From: Kitasatospora sp. SUK 42
GTDB taxonomy: Bacteria > Actinomycetota > Actinomycetes > Streptomycetales > Streptomycetaceae
NCBI RefSeq assembly: GCF_015776785.2
Contig: NZ_LFMD02000002.1
Span: 1,911,960 to 1,975,959, forward strand
DNA: 64,000 nt
Reading direction: 5' to 3'
A program made the translations under genes and the position numbers. The notes under the pieces are model-generated. The model saw only the letters and a list, made by a program, of their open reading frames with translations, searched no databases and had not been told where the DNA came from. Position 1 is the stretch's first letter. The number at the start of each line of letters is the position of its first letter. Below, one piece after another: positions 41,759 to 51,274 of this stretch.

Positions 41759-43342
41759 ATGGCCGTAGTCGATACCGCGCGCGCTCACGCCCAGGCGGTA
41801 CTGCGGGTCCGGGGCCTCGCCCTGGCCGCCGCCGCCCTGCCCACCGCCGCCGCGGTGGTCCTGCTCGCCGGCCGGTTCACCGGCCGGATCGGCGCGCCCG
41901 GCGCCTCCGACGCCGCCGCCTGGGACGCCGCCCGCTGGGTGGTCTGCGCGGTCGCCGCGCTGAGCCTGCTGGTCGCCTGGCTGACCGCCCGCGCCCACCG
42001 CCTGGCCGTCCCGCCACGGACCCCCGCCGTCCAGGTCGGGCGCGCCGAGGCCCCCGAGCTGTACCGGCTGATCGACGAACTCGCCGACCGGCTGAACGTG
42101 CCCGCGCCCTCCGCCGTGGCGCTCACCCCGGACTGCGACAGCTGGCTGGAGGACGTCCCGCCGGTGCGCCGGCCCCGCCCGCTGCGGCCGCACCCCGAAC
42201 CGCCCGCGCCGGTCCTGGTGATCGGCTCGCCCTTCCTGTGGTGGATGCGGGCCGGGGAACTGCGCGCCCTGCTCGCCCCCGTGGTGGCCGGCACCGCCGC
42301 CTCCACCGACCCGGAGATCGCCGCCGCCCGCCGCTTCCTGCGCAGCCTGGACGCCTGCCTGGACTCCGGCCGGGGCACGGCCCCCGGCCTCGGCGGCGGC
42401 ACCCTGGCCGCCCCGCCCCTGCCGCCCCGGCGCGGACCGGCCGGGCTCGCCGACGAGGTCACCCGGCGGATCACCCGCCGCCTGCTCGGCGCCTGCCGCG
42501 GCCACTCCGCGGAGCTGGAGCGGTCCGTCGCCAGCTGGGCCTCCGAACAGGCCAGGACGGTCGACTACGGCCTGCGGATCGCCGCCCAGGAACAGGTCGG
42601 ACTGGCCTACGCCGGCTGGGACCGGCTGCTCACCCGGGTCGCGCTGCCCGCCTGGCGGCTCGGCCGCCACCCCGCCCACCTCAACGCCGGCGTGGCCGCC
42701 GCGCTCACCGAGCTCGCCCGCCGCGACCGGCTGGCCGACGGCTACAGCAGCCGGCTCGGCGACCGCCCCGCCTGCGACCTGCTGGAGGAGCCCGGCACGG
42801 TGGACCGGGCGGTCTCCCGGCTCGCCGCCGAGCTGTTCTTCGGCCGCCCGGCGGCCGGGGCCTGGCACGAGCTGGAGTGGTCCGACTACCCGGCCGACGT
42901 GGTGGACGCCGGCTGGCGGGCCCAGGCTGCCGCCCTGCAGTCCGCCCTGGACCGGCTCGCCCCGCAGTCCCGCCCCGGCGCCCCGACCCTCACCCGGCTG
43001 CTGGTCCGGCTCGCCGAGGGCGACGGAGAGCGGCTGGCCGCCGCGCTCGCCGCCCAGCTGGCCCGCACCACCACCCCGGCCCCGCTGCTCGAACCCGACC
43101 GCACCGGCCGCGACCTGCTGGTCGACCACGTCACCGCGATGGTCTGCTGCGCCGCCGTGGACACCGCCGGCGGCGCCCCCGGCCTGGACTGGCTGGACGG
43201 CCCGGTGCTGCAGCTCGGCGGGGTCCGCCGCACCGACCTGGCCGGCCCGGTCGCCCAGGCCGTCGAACAGGGCCAGGACGGCCCGCTGCGGGCCTGGCTG
43301 GACGCCGCCGAGGTCCGGCTGGAGAAACCCGTGCGGCTCTGA
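41759..43342 (+). CDS. M48-peptidase-like membrane protein lacking the zinc motif
   Basis: A 527-residue protein with two N-terminal membrane helices (about 18-38 and 60-80). Residues 100-180 look like an M48 (HtpX/Ste24) peptidase: APELYRLIDELADRLNVPAP, then VLVIGSPFLWWMRAGELRALL. Where M48 enzymes have HExxH, this protein has P174-V-V-A-G178, so both histidines and the glutamate are gone and it should not bind zinc there. The rest is helical without recognised domains. The ATG follows AAGGGGGTG. The neighbours are purD and a dimethylformamidase-like gene. The M48 relation is inferred by eye. Confidence 0.6.
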   Translation: MAVVDTARAHAQAVLRVRGLALAAAALPTAAAVVLLAGRFTGRIGAPGASDAAAWDAARWVVCAVAALSLLVAWLTARAHRLAVPPRTPAVQVGRAEAPELYRLIDELADRLNVPAPSAVALTPDCDSWLEDVPPVRRPRPLRPHPEPPAPVLVIGSPFLWWMRAGELRALLAPVVAGTAASTDPEIAAARRFLRSLDACLDSGRGTAPGLGGGTLAAPPLPPRRGPAGLADEVTRRITRRLLGACRGHSAELERSVASWASEQARTVDYGLRIAAQEQVGLAYAGWDRLLTRVALPAWRLGRHPAHLNAGVAAALTELARRDRLADGYSSRLGDRPACDLLEEPGTVDRAVSRLAAELFFGRPAAGAWHELEWSDYPADVVDAGWRAQAAALQSALDRLAPQSRPGAPTLTRLLVRLAEGDGERLAAALAAQLARTTTPAPLLEPDRTGRDLLVDHVTAMVCCAAVDTAGGAPGLDWLDGPVLQLGGVRRTDLAGPVAQAVEQGQDGPLRAWLDAAEVRLEKPVRL

Positions 43343-43571
43343 GTCCCCAGGAGTCGGGGACGGCGCTCGGAGCCCCGCCACGCGCCCCCGAGTTGCCCGG
43401 CGGCCGGCCGTCTCCGCAGGCCGGAGGCCCCGCCCGGACGGCGCGCGAGATTCCCGACACGAATTGCTACCGCGGGGTGACGCAGCGCCAGCGCGGTGTG
43501 GTGTATTAGACCGCACGCACATCCGGGGGGCACGTGCCAACCCGGCGGAAGTGCACCTGGGAGGGCGCGTG

Positions 43572-45149
43572 GTGACCGAACTCAACCGCCGCTGGGAGTC
43601 AGGAACGCACGCTTACAGCGTCTCCGACCCCTTCGGCCAGGGCCCGCTGCCCTGGCTGCGCAGCCCGGACCAGTACCTGGCCGGGGCCGAGGGCGCCGTG
43701 CCCTGGTACGTCTCGGTGGACGCGCCCGGCCAGCAGCCGCTGACGGCCGGCGTGCGGCGGCCCAAGCCGCCGGTCGGCACCCCGCAGAGCTCCAACGACG
43801 TGGACCAGCAGATCAAGGGCTTCGCCTCGGCAGGGGTGGTCCGACCCGGCGGCTCGGTGGACTTCCGGGTCACCGTCAACCCGCCCCGCGAGTTCACCGT
43901 GGACGTCTACCGCATCGGCCACTACGGCGGCGACGGCGCCCGCCACATGACCTCCACCCCGAACATCTCCGGACTGGCCCAGCCCGCCCCGCTGGTGGTG
44001 GACCGGACGGTCTCCTGCCACCACTGGTGGCACTCCTGGCGGCTCCAGATCCCGGCGCACTGGCAGCCCGGCGCGTACGTCGCCGTGCTGACCACCGCGG
44101 ACATGCTGCACCGCAGCCACATCCCGTTCACCGTGCGGGACCACACGGACCAGGGGCGCACCGCCGAACTGCTCCTGGTGCTCCCGGACGTGACCTGGCA
44201 GGCGTACAACCTGTTCCCCGAGGACGGCCGCACCGGCGCCAGCCTCTACCACGCCTGGGACGGCCGGGGCGGCCTGGTCGGCGAGCCCGAGGCGGCCGTC
44301 ACCGTCTCCTTCGACCGCCCGCACGCCACCGCCGGGCTGCCGCTGCACGTCGGCCACGCGTACGACTTCATCCGCTGGGCCGAGCGCTACGGCTACGACC
44401 TCTCCTACGCCACCGCCACCGACCTGCACGCCGGCCTGGTGGACCCGGCCGAGCACCGGGCGCTGGTCTTCCCCGGCCACGACGAGTACTGGTCCGAGCC
44501 GATGCGCCGGGCCGCCGAGCGGGCCCGGGACGGCGGCACCTCGCTGGTGTTCCTGTCCGCCAACACCATGTACTGGCGGGTGGAGCTGACCGACGCCGCC
44601 TCCGGCGAGCCCAACCGGCTGCTCAACTGCCGCAAGCGGCAGAAGGTCCGGCCGGGCAACCCGGCCGCCGGGGTGCCCGGCGCGGCCAGCGCGCTTTGGC
44701 GGGACGCGGGGGAGCCCGAGCAGCACCTGCTCGGCGTGCAGTACTCGGGCCGGGTCGCCGCGCCCGTCCCGCTGATCGCCCGGCACACCGCGCACTGGCT
44801 GTGGGACGGCACCGGGCTGCAGGAGGGGGACGAGCTGCCCGGCCTGGTCGCGGGGGAGGCCGACCGGTACTACCCCAAGGTGGCGCTGCCCGAGCACACC
44901 GAGCGGGTGCTGCTGGCGCACTCGCCGTACCAGGACCTGTCCGGCCGCACCCGCTACCAGGAGACCTCGCTCTACCGGGCGCCCAGCGGCGCGTACGTCT
45001 TCGCGGCCGGCACCTTCGCCTGGTCGCCCGCGCTGGGCCGCCCGGGACTCACCGACGAGCGGATCCAGCGGGCCACCGCCAACCTGCTGGACCGCCTCTG
45101 CAAAAACCAGACGGAATCGGGCGGCGGTCCTCCGGTTCGGCGGGCGTGA
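43572..45149 (+). CDS. N,N-dimethylformamidase beta-subunit-like protein
   Basis: A 525-residue protein resembling the large subunit of N,N-dimethylformamidase (C-terminal domain family). Visible landmarks are VDVYRIGHYGGDGARHM, WQAYNLFPEDGRTGASLYHAW, FPGHDEYWSEPMRRA and YVFAAGTFAWSPAL. There is no signal peptide and no small-subunit gene nearby, so the DMF activity is doubtful; actinobacterial members are mostly uncharacterised. GTG 43572 is chosen because GGGAGGG precedes it; the open frame extends upstream without a better start. purC follows 73 nt later. Confidence 0.75.
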   Translation: MTELNRRWESGTHAYSVSDPFGQGPLPWLRSPDQYLAGAEGAVPWYVSVDAPGQQPLTAGVRRPKPPVGTPQSSNDVDQQIKGFASAGVVRPGGSVDFRVTVNPPREFTVDVYRIGHYGGDGARHMTSTPNISGLAQPAPLVVDRTVSCHHWWHSWRLQIPAHWQPGAYVAVLTTADMLHRSHIPFTVRDHTDQGRTAELLLVLPDVTWQAYNLFPEDGRTGASLYHAWDGRGGLVGEPEAAVTVSFDRPHATAGLPLHVGHAYDFIRWAERYGYDLSYATATDLHAGLVDPAEHRALVFPGHDEYWSEPMRRAAERARDGGTSLVFLSANTMYWRVELTDAASGEPNRLLNCRKRQKVRPGNPAAGVPGAASALWRDAGEPEQHLLGVQYSGRVAAPVPLIARHTAHWLWDGTGLQEGDELPGLVAGEADRYYPKVALPEHTERVLLAHSPYQDLSGRTRYQETSLYRAPSGAYVFAAGTFAWSPALGRPGLTDERIQRATANLLDRLCKNQTESGGGPPVRRA

Positions 45150-45222
45150 AAGACTGCGGGGGCAGTGACCTCCCCTTTCGCGGTGCCCACGCCCGTGAAC
45201 GACCCCTGAGGACTGAGACACC

Positions 45223-46122
45223 TTGAGCGGATTTGTCACCAAGCCCGAGCCGGTCCAGGTACCCGGCCTGGTCCACCTGCACACCGGCAAGGTGCGCGAC
45301 CTCTACCGCACCGGATCGGGCGAGCTGGTGATGGTCGCCAGCGACCGCACGTCCGCCCACGACTGGGTGCTGCCGAACGAGATCCCGGACAAGGGGCGCA
45401 TCCTCACCCAGCTGTCGCTGTGGTGGTTCGAGCGGATCGCCGACATCGTCCCCAACCACGTGATCTCCACCGAGCTCCCGGCCGGCGCCCCCGCCGACTG
45501 GAAGGGCCGCACGCTGATCTGCCGCAGCCTGGAGATGGTCCCGGTCGAGGCGGTCGCCCGCGGCTACCTGGCCGGCTCCGGCCTGGCCGAGTACAACGAG
45601 AGCCGGACGGTCTGCGGCATCGCCCTGCCGGAGGGCCTGGAGAACAGCTCCGAGCTGCCCGGCCCGATCTACACCCCGGCGCTGAAGGCCGAGGTCGGCG
45701 AGCACGACGAGAACGTCTCCTACGAGGAGACCGCCCGCCGGATCGGCGCCGAGCTGGCGGCCAGGCTGCGCCGCACCACCCTGGACGTCTACGCCCGGGC
45801 CCGCGACATCGCCCGCGACCGCGGCATCATCCTGGCCGACACCAAGTTCGAGTTCGGCCTGCTGGAGGGCGAGCTGGTGATCGGCGACGAGGTGCTCACC
45901 CCGGACTCCTCCCGCTACTGGCCGGCCGACGAGTACCAGCCGGGCCGCTCGCAGGCGTCCTTCGACAAGCAGCTGATCCGCGACTGGCTGGTCTCCCCGG
46001 CCTCCGGCTGGGACCGCTACAGCGAGCAGCCGCCGCCGGAGCTGCCGGCCGAGATCGTCGAGCAGACCCGCGCCAAGTACATCGAGGTGTACGAGCGGCT
46101 GACCGGCACCACCTGGGCCTGA
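45223..46122 (+). CDS. purC: Phosphoribosylaminoimidazole-succinocarboxamide synthase
   Basis: A 299-residue SAICAR synthetase joining aspartate to CAIR with ATP. Typical segments are [51 protein letters not shown] and [12 protein letters not shown]. Actinobacterial PurC is about this length. The start is TTG 45223 with GAGGA upstream; no ATG or GTG fits in the conserved N-terminal region. It converges with the response regulator gene. Confidence 0.95.
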   Translation: MSGFVTKPEPVQVPGLVHLHTGKVRDLYRTGSGELVMVASDRTSAHDWVLPNEIPDKGRILTQLSLWWFERIADIVPNHVISTELPAGAPADWKGRTLICRSLEMVPVEAVARGYLAGSGLAEYNESRTVCGIALPEGLENSSELPGPIYTPALKAEVGEHDENVSYEETARRIGAELAARLRRTTLDVYARARDIARDRGIILADTKFEFGLLEGELVIGDEVLTPDSSRYWPADEYQPGRSQASFDKQLIRDWLVSPASGWDRYSEQPPPELPAEIVEQTRAKYIEVYERLTGTTWA

Positions 46123-46163
46123 CGCCCGTGTGACGCCCGCGGGTACGGCTTCGAGGATCCGAC

Positions 46164-46787
46164 TCAGATCCAGCCGTGCTCGCGGGCGATCCGCACCGCC
46201 GCGTGCCGGTTCTCCGCGCCCAGCTTGGTGGCCGCCGAGGACAGGTAGTTGCGCACGGTGCCCTGGGACAGCGCGGCCCGTTCGGCGATCTCCGCGATCG
46301 AGGTGCCGTCCGCGGCCAGCTCCAGGACGTCCGTCTCACGCGGGGTCAGCGGGGTCTCCCCGGCGCTGATCGCGTCCGCCGCCAGCTCCGGGTCCACGTA
46401 CCGGCCGCCGGAGCGCACGGTGCGGATGATGCCGGCCAGGTCGGCCGCCGAGACGGTCTTCGGCAGGAAGCCGCGCACCCCGACCTCCAGGGCCCGCTTG
46501 AGGTAGCCGGGGCGGCCGTGGCCGGTGACGATCATGCAGCGGCAGTCCGGCAGCAGCTGCCGGAGCCGGGTGGCCACCTCGATGCCGTCCTTGCCGGGCA
46601 TCTGGAGGTCCAGCACCGCTATGTCGGGCCGGTGCGCCTGGGCCATCGCCAGCGCCTCCGGGCCGGAGCCGGCCTGGGCGACCACCTCGATGTCGTCCTC
46701 CAGCGAGAGCAGCGCGGCCAGCGCGCCCCGGATCAGGTGCTCGTCGTCGGCGAGCAGGACGCGGACGGGCGCGGTGTTCTCGGTCAT
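46164..46787 (-). CDS. NarL-family response regulator (DesR-like)
   Basis: A 207-residue regulator: receiver with ADDEHLIRG, phosphoacceptor Asp in IAVLDLQMPGKDG, and Lys in GFLPKTVSA; LuxR-type helix-turn-helix TSIAEIAERAALSQGTVRNYL with the actinobacterial DesR-like ending SSAATKLGAENRHAAV. It lies 13 nt after the histidine kinase gene and is co-transcribed with it and an ABC transporter. It probably binds the palindrome at 50059-50072 upstream of the operon. Confidence 0.92.
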   Translation of the reverse strand: MTENTAPVRVLLADDEHLIRGALAALLSLEDDIEVVAQAGSGPEALAMAQAHRPDIAVLDLQMPGKDGIEVATRLRQLLPDCRCMIVTGHGRPGYLKRALEVGVRGFLPKTVSAADLAGIIRTVRSGGRYVDPELAADAISAGETPLTPRETDVLELAADGTSIAEIAERAALSQGTVRNYLSSAATKLGAENRHAAVRIAREHGWI

Positions 46788-46800
46788 CGGGCGGCCTCTC

Positions 46801-48039
46801 TCAGCCTGGCAGCGGGACGGTGGCGAGCATCCGGAAGGAACCGGGTGCGGCGGTCGGGACGGTCAGCTCGCCGTCGTGGGCGGCGAGCCGCTCGCGCAGG
46901 CCGCGCAGCCCGGTGCCGCCGCCCTGGGAGGGGAGCGGCACGTCCGGCACCCCGTCATTCTCCAGCTCCAGCACGGCCCGTCCGTCCTCCTGCCGCAGCC
47001 GGATCAGGCAGTGCGCGGCCTCGCTGTGCCGCAGCACGTTGGTGGTGGCCTCGCGGATCACCCAGCCGAGCACCGACTGCACCGGGGGCGGCAGCCGGTC
47101 GGCGCCCTCGCCGAGGTCGATCTCGCAGGCGACGTCGGCCGAGCGCAGCACCGCGCGGGCGCCGATGGCCTCGGCGTGCAGGTCGGCGGTGCGGTAGCCG
47201 CGGATGACGTCCCGGACCTCGCGCTGGGACTCCTGGGCGATCTGCTGCACCTCGGCCATCTGGTCGGCGGCCTCGGGGCGCCCGCGCCGGGCGAGCTGGA
47301 CGGCGAGCTCGCTCTTCAGCGCGATGGTGGTGAGGTTGCGGCCCATCACGTCGTGCAGGTCGCGGGAGAAGCGCAGCCGCTCCTCGGCGACGGCCAGGCG
47401 GGACTGCGCCTCGCGGGCGGCGTCCAGTTCCCAGACGATGGCGGCCAGCCAGGCGAGGCTGCGACTGGTGGCGGCGAGGAGGGCGTGGCCGACCGTCACG
47501 CCGGTCAGCAACCCGGCCGTGGTGGCGGTGCTCACTCCGGCCAGCAGCATCCCGGGGAGGATCACCAGCGGCAGGCCGACCACCGCGATCCAGATCCAGC
47601 GCAGTGGCAGCGCGACGCTCAACGGCCCGAGGGCCAGGAGGAGCAGGGAGGTGGCGACGGACGCGGTGAACGGCGCGCCGTAGGGGGCCGCCGGCGAGCC
47701 GCCGGCGGACGGGCCGAGCAGCACGACGGCCCAGGCGCCGGTCACCGTGACGGCGGTGTTGACGACCAGCCAGCGCGCGTACCGGCCGGGCCGCCCCAGG
47801 TAGTGGTCGAGCGAGGTGTGGAACGTCGGCAGGGACACCAGGACCGCGGCCAGCGTGACGAGCAGGGCGACCCGGACGGTTGCGGTGTGGTCCGGGAAGT
47901 TCCTGGGGCTGGCGCTGACCACGAGGTTCACCAGGAGGACGAGCCACGCCACCGCGTAGAGCGACCAGCGCAGGTACACCTCGGCGCGCTGGGGCTGGCG
48001 GTAGCCCTTCCAACGGCGGATCGGCCCCCGGACCTGCAT
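46801..48039 (-). CDS. DesK-type sensor histidine kinase
   Basis: A 412-residue kinase. About five or six membrane helices fill residues 25-175, without a large outside domain, so it likely senses the membrane. HisKA_3 has the phosphorylated His near residue 229 in FSRDLHDVMGRNLTTIAL, and the ATPase domain has GGGTGLRGLRERL. ATG 48039 (MQVRGPIRR) is chosen because GGGGAG precedes it by 8 nt; a GTG at 48063 lacks a site. The partner regulator follows. DesK/LiaS-type kinases respond to lipid or envelope stress. Confidence 0.92.
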   Translation of the reverse strand: MQVRGPIRRWKGYRQPQRAEVYLRWSLYAVAWLVLLVNLVVSASPRNFPDHTATVRVALLVTLAAVLVSLPTFHTSLDHYLGRPGRYARWLVVNTAVTVTGAWAVVLLGPSAGGSPAAPYGAPFTASVATSLLLLALGPLSVALPLRWIWIAVVGLPLVILPGMLLAGVSTATTAGLLTGVTVGHALLAATSRSLAWLAAIVWELDAAREAQSRLAVAEERLRFSRDLHDVMGRNLTTIALKSELAVQLARRGRPEAADQMAEVQQIAQESQREVRDVIRGYRTADLHAEAIGARAVLRSADVACEIDLGEGADRLPPPVQSVLGWVIREATTNVLRHSEAAHCLIRLRQEDGRAVLELENDGVPDVPLPSQGGGTGLRGLRERLAAHDGELTVPTAAPGSFRMLATVPLPG

Positions 48040-48138
48040 CGTCGATTCTCCCCGTTCGATCACGATCGTGTCGTTGCCTTCATATCAGAGGTCGAACGGG
48101 GAAAGGTCCTTCGGATTCTGCCGAAATGCCGTCGGAAA

Positions 48139-48972
48139 TCAGCGACGCGGCTCCCAGTGGAAGTAGCGCACCGCGCCCCAGACCGCCAGACCCAGCCAGA
48201 CGGCCCCGGTGATCAGGTGCGAGCCGGCGGCGCCCCAGCTGCCGAGGAAGTCCGTCGCGGGGGCCGAACCGTCGGTGCCGAACCAGCCGATGCGGATCAG
48301 CTGGAAGGCCGGGGTGGTCGGCAGCAGACGGCAGATGTCGGCCAGCTGGGTGGGCATGACCTCCAGCGGGACGAACAGGCCGGAGCCGAGCTGCATGACG
48401 AGGATGGCCGGCAGGGTGGTGATGCCCGCGCTCTCCACGGTCTTGGTGAAGGCGCTGGACAGCGCGGCCAGGGCGATCATGGTGGCCAGCGCCAGGACGA
48501 GGCCGATGAGCATCAGCAGCGGGTTGACCGGCACGGCCAGGTGCAGGCCGAGGCTGCCGCCGATCCCGATCAGGGCGGCCATCATCAGGCCGAGGGCGAG
48601 CGAGGGGACGGCGGTGCCGAGCAGGATCTCGATGTCCCGGGCCTCGCCGGTGCGCAGCCGCTTGAGGACCAGCTCGCCGCGCCGCCCGACGTAGGCGGCG
48701 GTCAGGTTGTAGTACACGACGAAGGCCAGGATCATCCCGACCGCGCCGTAGACCAGCAGCGAGTCGACGTCCAGCCCCGGGTTGGACTCGGCCTCCTTGG
48801 AGAGGGTGCTGTGCAGGGTGACGATCAGCAGCAGCGGCAGCACCAGGGCGGTGAACAGGGCCGTGCGGTTGCGCACCAGCAGGGTGGCCTCGGCGCGGCC
48901 GAGGGCGAGCAGCCGGCGGACGGTGGTGCTCCGCGGGCCGGCGGTGGTGGCGGTGGGGACGGCGGTGGTCAT
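48139..48972 (-). CDS. ABC-2 type permease
   Basis: A 277-residue permease with six membrane helices (for example LFTALVLPLLLIVTLHS and LGLAVWGAVRYFHW), of the drug/lipid exporter class. Its ATG overlaps the stop of the ATPase gene as ATGA. With that ATPase it forms an exporter that the downstream kinase/regulator pair probably monitors or controls. Substrate unknown. Confidence 0.9.
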   Translation of the reverse strand: MTTAVPTATTAGPRSTTVRRLLALGRAEATLLVRNRTALFTALVLPLLLIVTLHSTLSKEAESNPGLDVDSLLVYGAVGMILAFVVYYNLTAAYVGRRGELVLKRLRTGEARDIEILLGTAVPSLALGLMMAALIGIGGSLGLHLAVPVNPLLMLIGLVLALATMIALAALSSAFTKTVESAGITTLPAILVMQLGSGLFVPLEVMPTQLADICRLLPTTPAFQLIRIGWFGTDGSAPATDFLGSWGAAGSHLITGAVWLGLAVWGAVRYFHWEPRR

Positions 48973-49979
48973 CGGGCGGATCCGATCAGGCGGCGGCGGG
49001 CGGGGCGGGAGGGGGCGGCGGGGGCCTGCGGGGGGCTCTGGTGGGCGGCCTCGGAGGCGATCGCGAGGAAGGCCTCCTCCAGCGAGGCGCTGCGGGCGTC
49101 CAGGGCGCCGAGCACGACTCCGTGGTGCCGGGCCCAGCCGAGCAGGTCGGTGAGGGTGTCCTGGAGGCTGACGGTCTGCACGGTGACCTTGCGGCCGTCG
49201 AGGCCGATCTCGGCCCCGGCCAGGACGGGCAGCGAGGCCCCGGCGAACTCCGGGAGTTCGAAGGTGATCCGGGAGGGCCGGTCGGCGATCACCTCGGCGA
49301 CGGTGCCGCTGGTGACGACCTGGCCGCCGTGCATGATGGCCAGCCGGTCGGCCAGCTCCTCGGCCTCCTCCAGGTAGTGCGTGGTGAGCAGCACCGTGGT
49401 GCCCTGGGCGCGCAGCTCGCGGACCAGCCGCCAGACGGAGGCGCGCGCCTCCGGGTCGAGGCCGGTGCTGGGCTCGTCCAGGAACAGCACCTCGGGACGG
49501 CCGAGCAGGGCCATCGCGAGGTCCAGCCGGCGCCGCTCGCCGCCGGACAGCTGCTTGACCCGGACGCCGGCGCGGTGGCCGAGGCCGACCAGCTCCAGCG
49601 CCTCCGCGACCGGGCGGGCGCCGCTGGTCATCCCGGCCCAGACGCGGCCGGTCTCGGCCGCGGTGAGCTCGCCGGGGAAGCCGCCCTCCTGGAGCATGAT
49701 GCCGATCCGGGGGCGGACGTCGGCGCGCTCCCTGAACGGGTCCCGGCCGAGCACCCGGACGGTGCCGCCGGTGGGCGCGGCCAGGCCCTCGATGACCTCC
49801 ATGGTGGAGGTCTTGCCGGCGCCGTTGGTGCCGAGCAGGGCGAACAGCTCACCGCGGCGGACGGTCAGGTCGACGCCTCGGACGGCGTGGTACCCGGTGG
49901 CACCGGTGCCGTAGTGGCGGTGCAGGTCGGTGACCTCGATCACGCTGTCGCCGGAGCGGGAGGGCTGGCTCGTTTCCAT
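48969..49979 (-). CDS. ABC transporter ATP-binding protein (drug/lipid export type)
   Basis: A 336-residue DrrA-like ATPase: Walker A LLGTNGAGKTSTM (about residues 49-60), Q loop LQEGGFPGELTA, signature LSGGERRRLDLA, Walker B LFLDEPSTGLD and H-loop TTHYLEEAEEL. The C-terminal 100 residues are the extension typical of DrrA proteins. It is the first gene of a four-gene minus-strand operon (ATPase, permease, kinase, regulator). Confidence 0.93.
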   Translation of the reverse strand: METSQPSRSGDSVIEVTDLHRHYGTGATGYHAVRGVDLTVRRGELFALLGTNGAGKTSTMEVIEGLAAPTGGTVRVLGRDPFRERADVRPRIGIMLQEGGFPGELTAAETGRVWAGMTSGARPVAEALELVGLGHRAGVRVKQLSGGERRRLDLAMALLGRPEVLFLDEPSTGLDPEARASVWRLVRELRAQGTTVLLTTHYLEEAEELADRLAIMHGGQVVTSGTVAEVIADRPSRITFELPEFAGASLPVLAGAEIGLDGRKVTVQTVSLQDTLTDLLGWARHHGVVLGALDARSASLEEAFLAIASEAAHQSPPQAPAAPSRPARRRLIGSAR

Positions 49980-50058
49980 GCCCCAAGCCTTCCGCCGGCC
50001 GGGCCGCGCGGGCAGTGCGCGCCGTCATGAACCGTCGGTGCGGATCCACGGGTCGGCG

Positions 50059-50072
50059 ATGACAAATGTCAT
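50059..50072. promoter_or_regulatory. Palindromic operator upstream of the ABC/two-component operon
   Basis: ATGACA-AA-TGTCAT, perfect 6-bp arms, 80 nt upstream of the ATPase start. AT-rich and conspicuous in this GC-rich context; a plausible binding site of the DesR-like regulator encoded in the same operon. A half site GTCAT occurs at 50024-50028. Confidence 0.55.
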
Positions 50073-50162
50073 GGGGGTGGAACCGGAGCGGCGGCGGGGA
50101 AGTGCCCGGGAAGTTCCGGGAAACGCCGAAGGCCCCCTCGATCGAGGGGGCCTTCGTACTGG

Positions 50163-50235
50163 AGCGGACGACGAGATTCGAACTCGCGACCCTCACCTTG
50201 GCAAGGTGATGCTCTACCAACTGAGCCACGTCCGC
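50163..50235 (-). tRNA. tRNA-Gly (anticodon GCC)
   Basis: A 73-nt cloverleaf: acceptor arms GCGGACG and CGTCCGC with discriminator T, anticodon loop in CACCTTGCCAAGGTG, T arm GGTTCGAATC-type as GAGTTCGAATCTC. The CCA end is not encoded. An identical copy follows 39 bp away. Confidence 0.96.
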
Positions 50236-50274
50236 AGGACCAACTATTGTGTTGTGCTGTGCTCGCGCACTGCG

Positions 50275-50347
50275 AGCGGACGACGAGATTCGAACTCGCG
50301 ACCCTCACCTTGGCAAGGTGATGCTCTACCAACTGAGCCACGTCCGC
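50275..50347 (-). tRNA. tRNA-Gly (anticodon GCC), second copy
   Basis: A 73-nt gene identical to the one at 50163-50235, same strand, 112-bp period. It lies upstream of the other copy in transcription order, so the pair is likely one transcript. Confidence 0.96.
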
Positions 50348-50489
50348 ATGGTGCCTGGTGGGGCACCCGCCGCCTTGTTCGGATCTCTCCGTTGCGGCGA
50401 CGAGGAATACTCTACAGCATCTTTCGGGGTGGTCGCCCCACCCTTTCGGTCCGGGCGGGCAGGGCGACCAGGGGCGGTGCCCCGGGAGG

Positions 50490-50807
50490 TCAGTTCGCCT
50501 CGGCGAACGCCTCGTACACGTGCTTGGGGATGCGGCCGCGGGCCGGAAGTTCCATGCCGCGGGACAGGGCCCAGGCGCGGACCGCGGCCGGGTCCGGGGT
50601 GAGCGCGGTGCGGCGGAAGGACTTTCCGGTGCGGCTCTGACGACGGCCGGCCGCGACGAACGGCGCGAGGGCCTCCCGCAGCTTTTCCGCGTTGTCCACG
50701 GACAGGTCGATCTCGTACGACTTCCCGTCGACGCCGAAGTGGACGGTTTCCGCGGCGGCGCCGCCGTCCAGGTCGTCGGAGAGCGTGACAACTACACGCT
50801 GAGCCAT
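50490..50807 (-). CDS. lsrL: Lsr2-family nucleoid-associated protein (LsrL-like)
   Basis: A 105-residue Lsr2 homologue: N-terminal dimerisation domain (MAQRVVVTLSDDLDGGAAAE, VHFGVDGKSYEIDLS) and C-terminal AT-hook-like domain with VRAWALSRGMELPARGRIP, where RGR enters the minor groove. Lsr2 proteins silence AT-rich and horizontally acquired DNA. Streptomycetes have two; the position beside purSQL fits the LsrL paralogue rather than main Lsr2. The ATG follows GAGAGGA; the longer upstream frame is rejected. Confidence 0.9.
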   Translation of the reverse strand: MAQRVVVTLSDDLDGGAAAETVHFGVDGKSYEIDLSVDNAEKLREALAPFVAAGRRQSRTGKSFRRTALTPDPAAVRAWALSRGMELPARGRIPKHVYEAFAEAN

Positions 50808-51274
50808 GGGTGTCAATCCTCTCGGGCAATTCGGTCGCCGGTTCGCGGGTACGCCCGGTGGCCTGATGTGCACCAACTCGCGCAAGCGCACACGGGCAGG
50901 CCTGGTGGCCCGCCGGATACGCAGCACTTGCCGCGACAGGTGGCCCTATTCTGCACCCGAAGGGGGTCGAAATCGAAGAGTCCGGCATTCTTTTCCGGAT
51001 ATTCACGAGTGTTCGCGCGACTCCCGGATACCGATGTGCGGGACGGGTCGATCTGTCCCCAAGTGCCGTATTCGGGTGTTCTTCGCGGATGCCTGTTCGG
51101 GGCCGTGAAACCGCAGAAACGGTTCGATCCGGGCGGGGGGCGGGGGTGTCGGATCCCTTGCGGCGTAAGGGTTCCGGGTCTACGCGCGTCACGTTCCCCG
51201 GCCAGCAATCCTGCCCGAAACGGCCGGTAGTCTGGAGTTCCCCCGCCTCACCGAAGACACCACCGGGAGTGCCA
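50808..51274. other. Divergent intergenic region lsrL / purS
   Basis: A 467-nt gap, visibly AT-richer around 50935-51075. A -10-like TAGTCT (51228-51233) reads toward purS without a clear -35. No gene is supported; an AT-rich tract next to an Lsr2 gene could be a self-binding site. Confidence 0.35.

Noticed and set aside
41487-41768. Possible 93-codon gene before the M48-like gene
   Set aside because: Third-position base use is not that of real genes here, the ribosome site is poor and it overlaps the next start.
50163-50347. tRNA genes as an integration site for a mobile element
   Set aside because: No integrase, no flanking direct repeat of the tRNA 3' end and no foreign-looking genes nearby; the second copy is a full tRNA gene.
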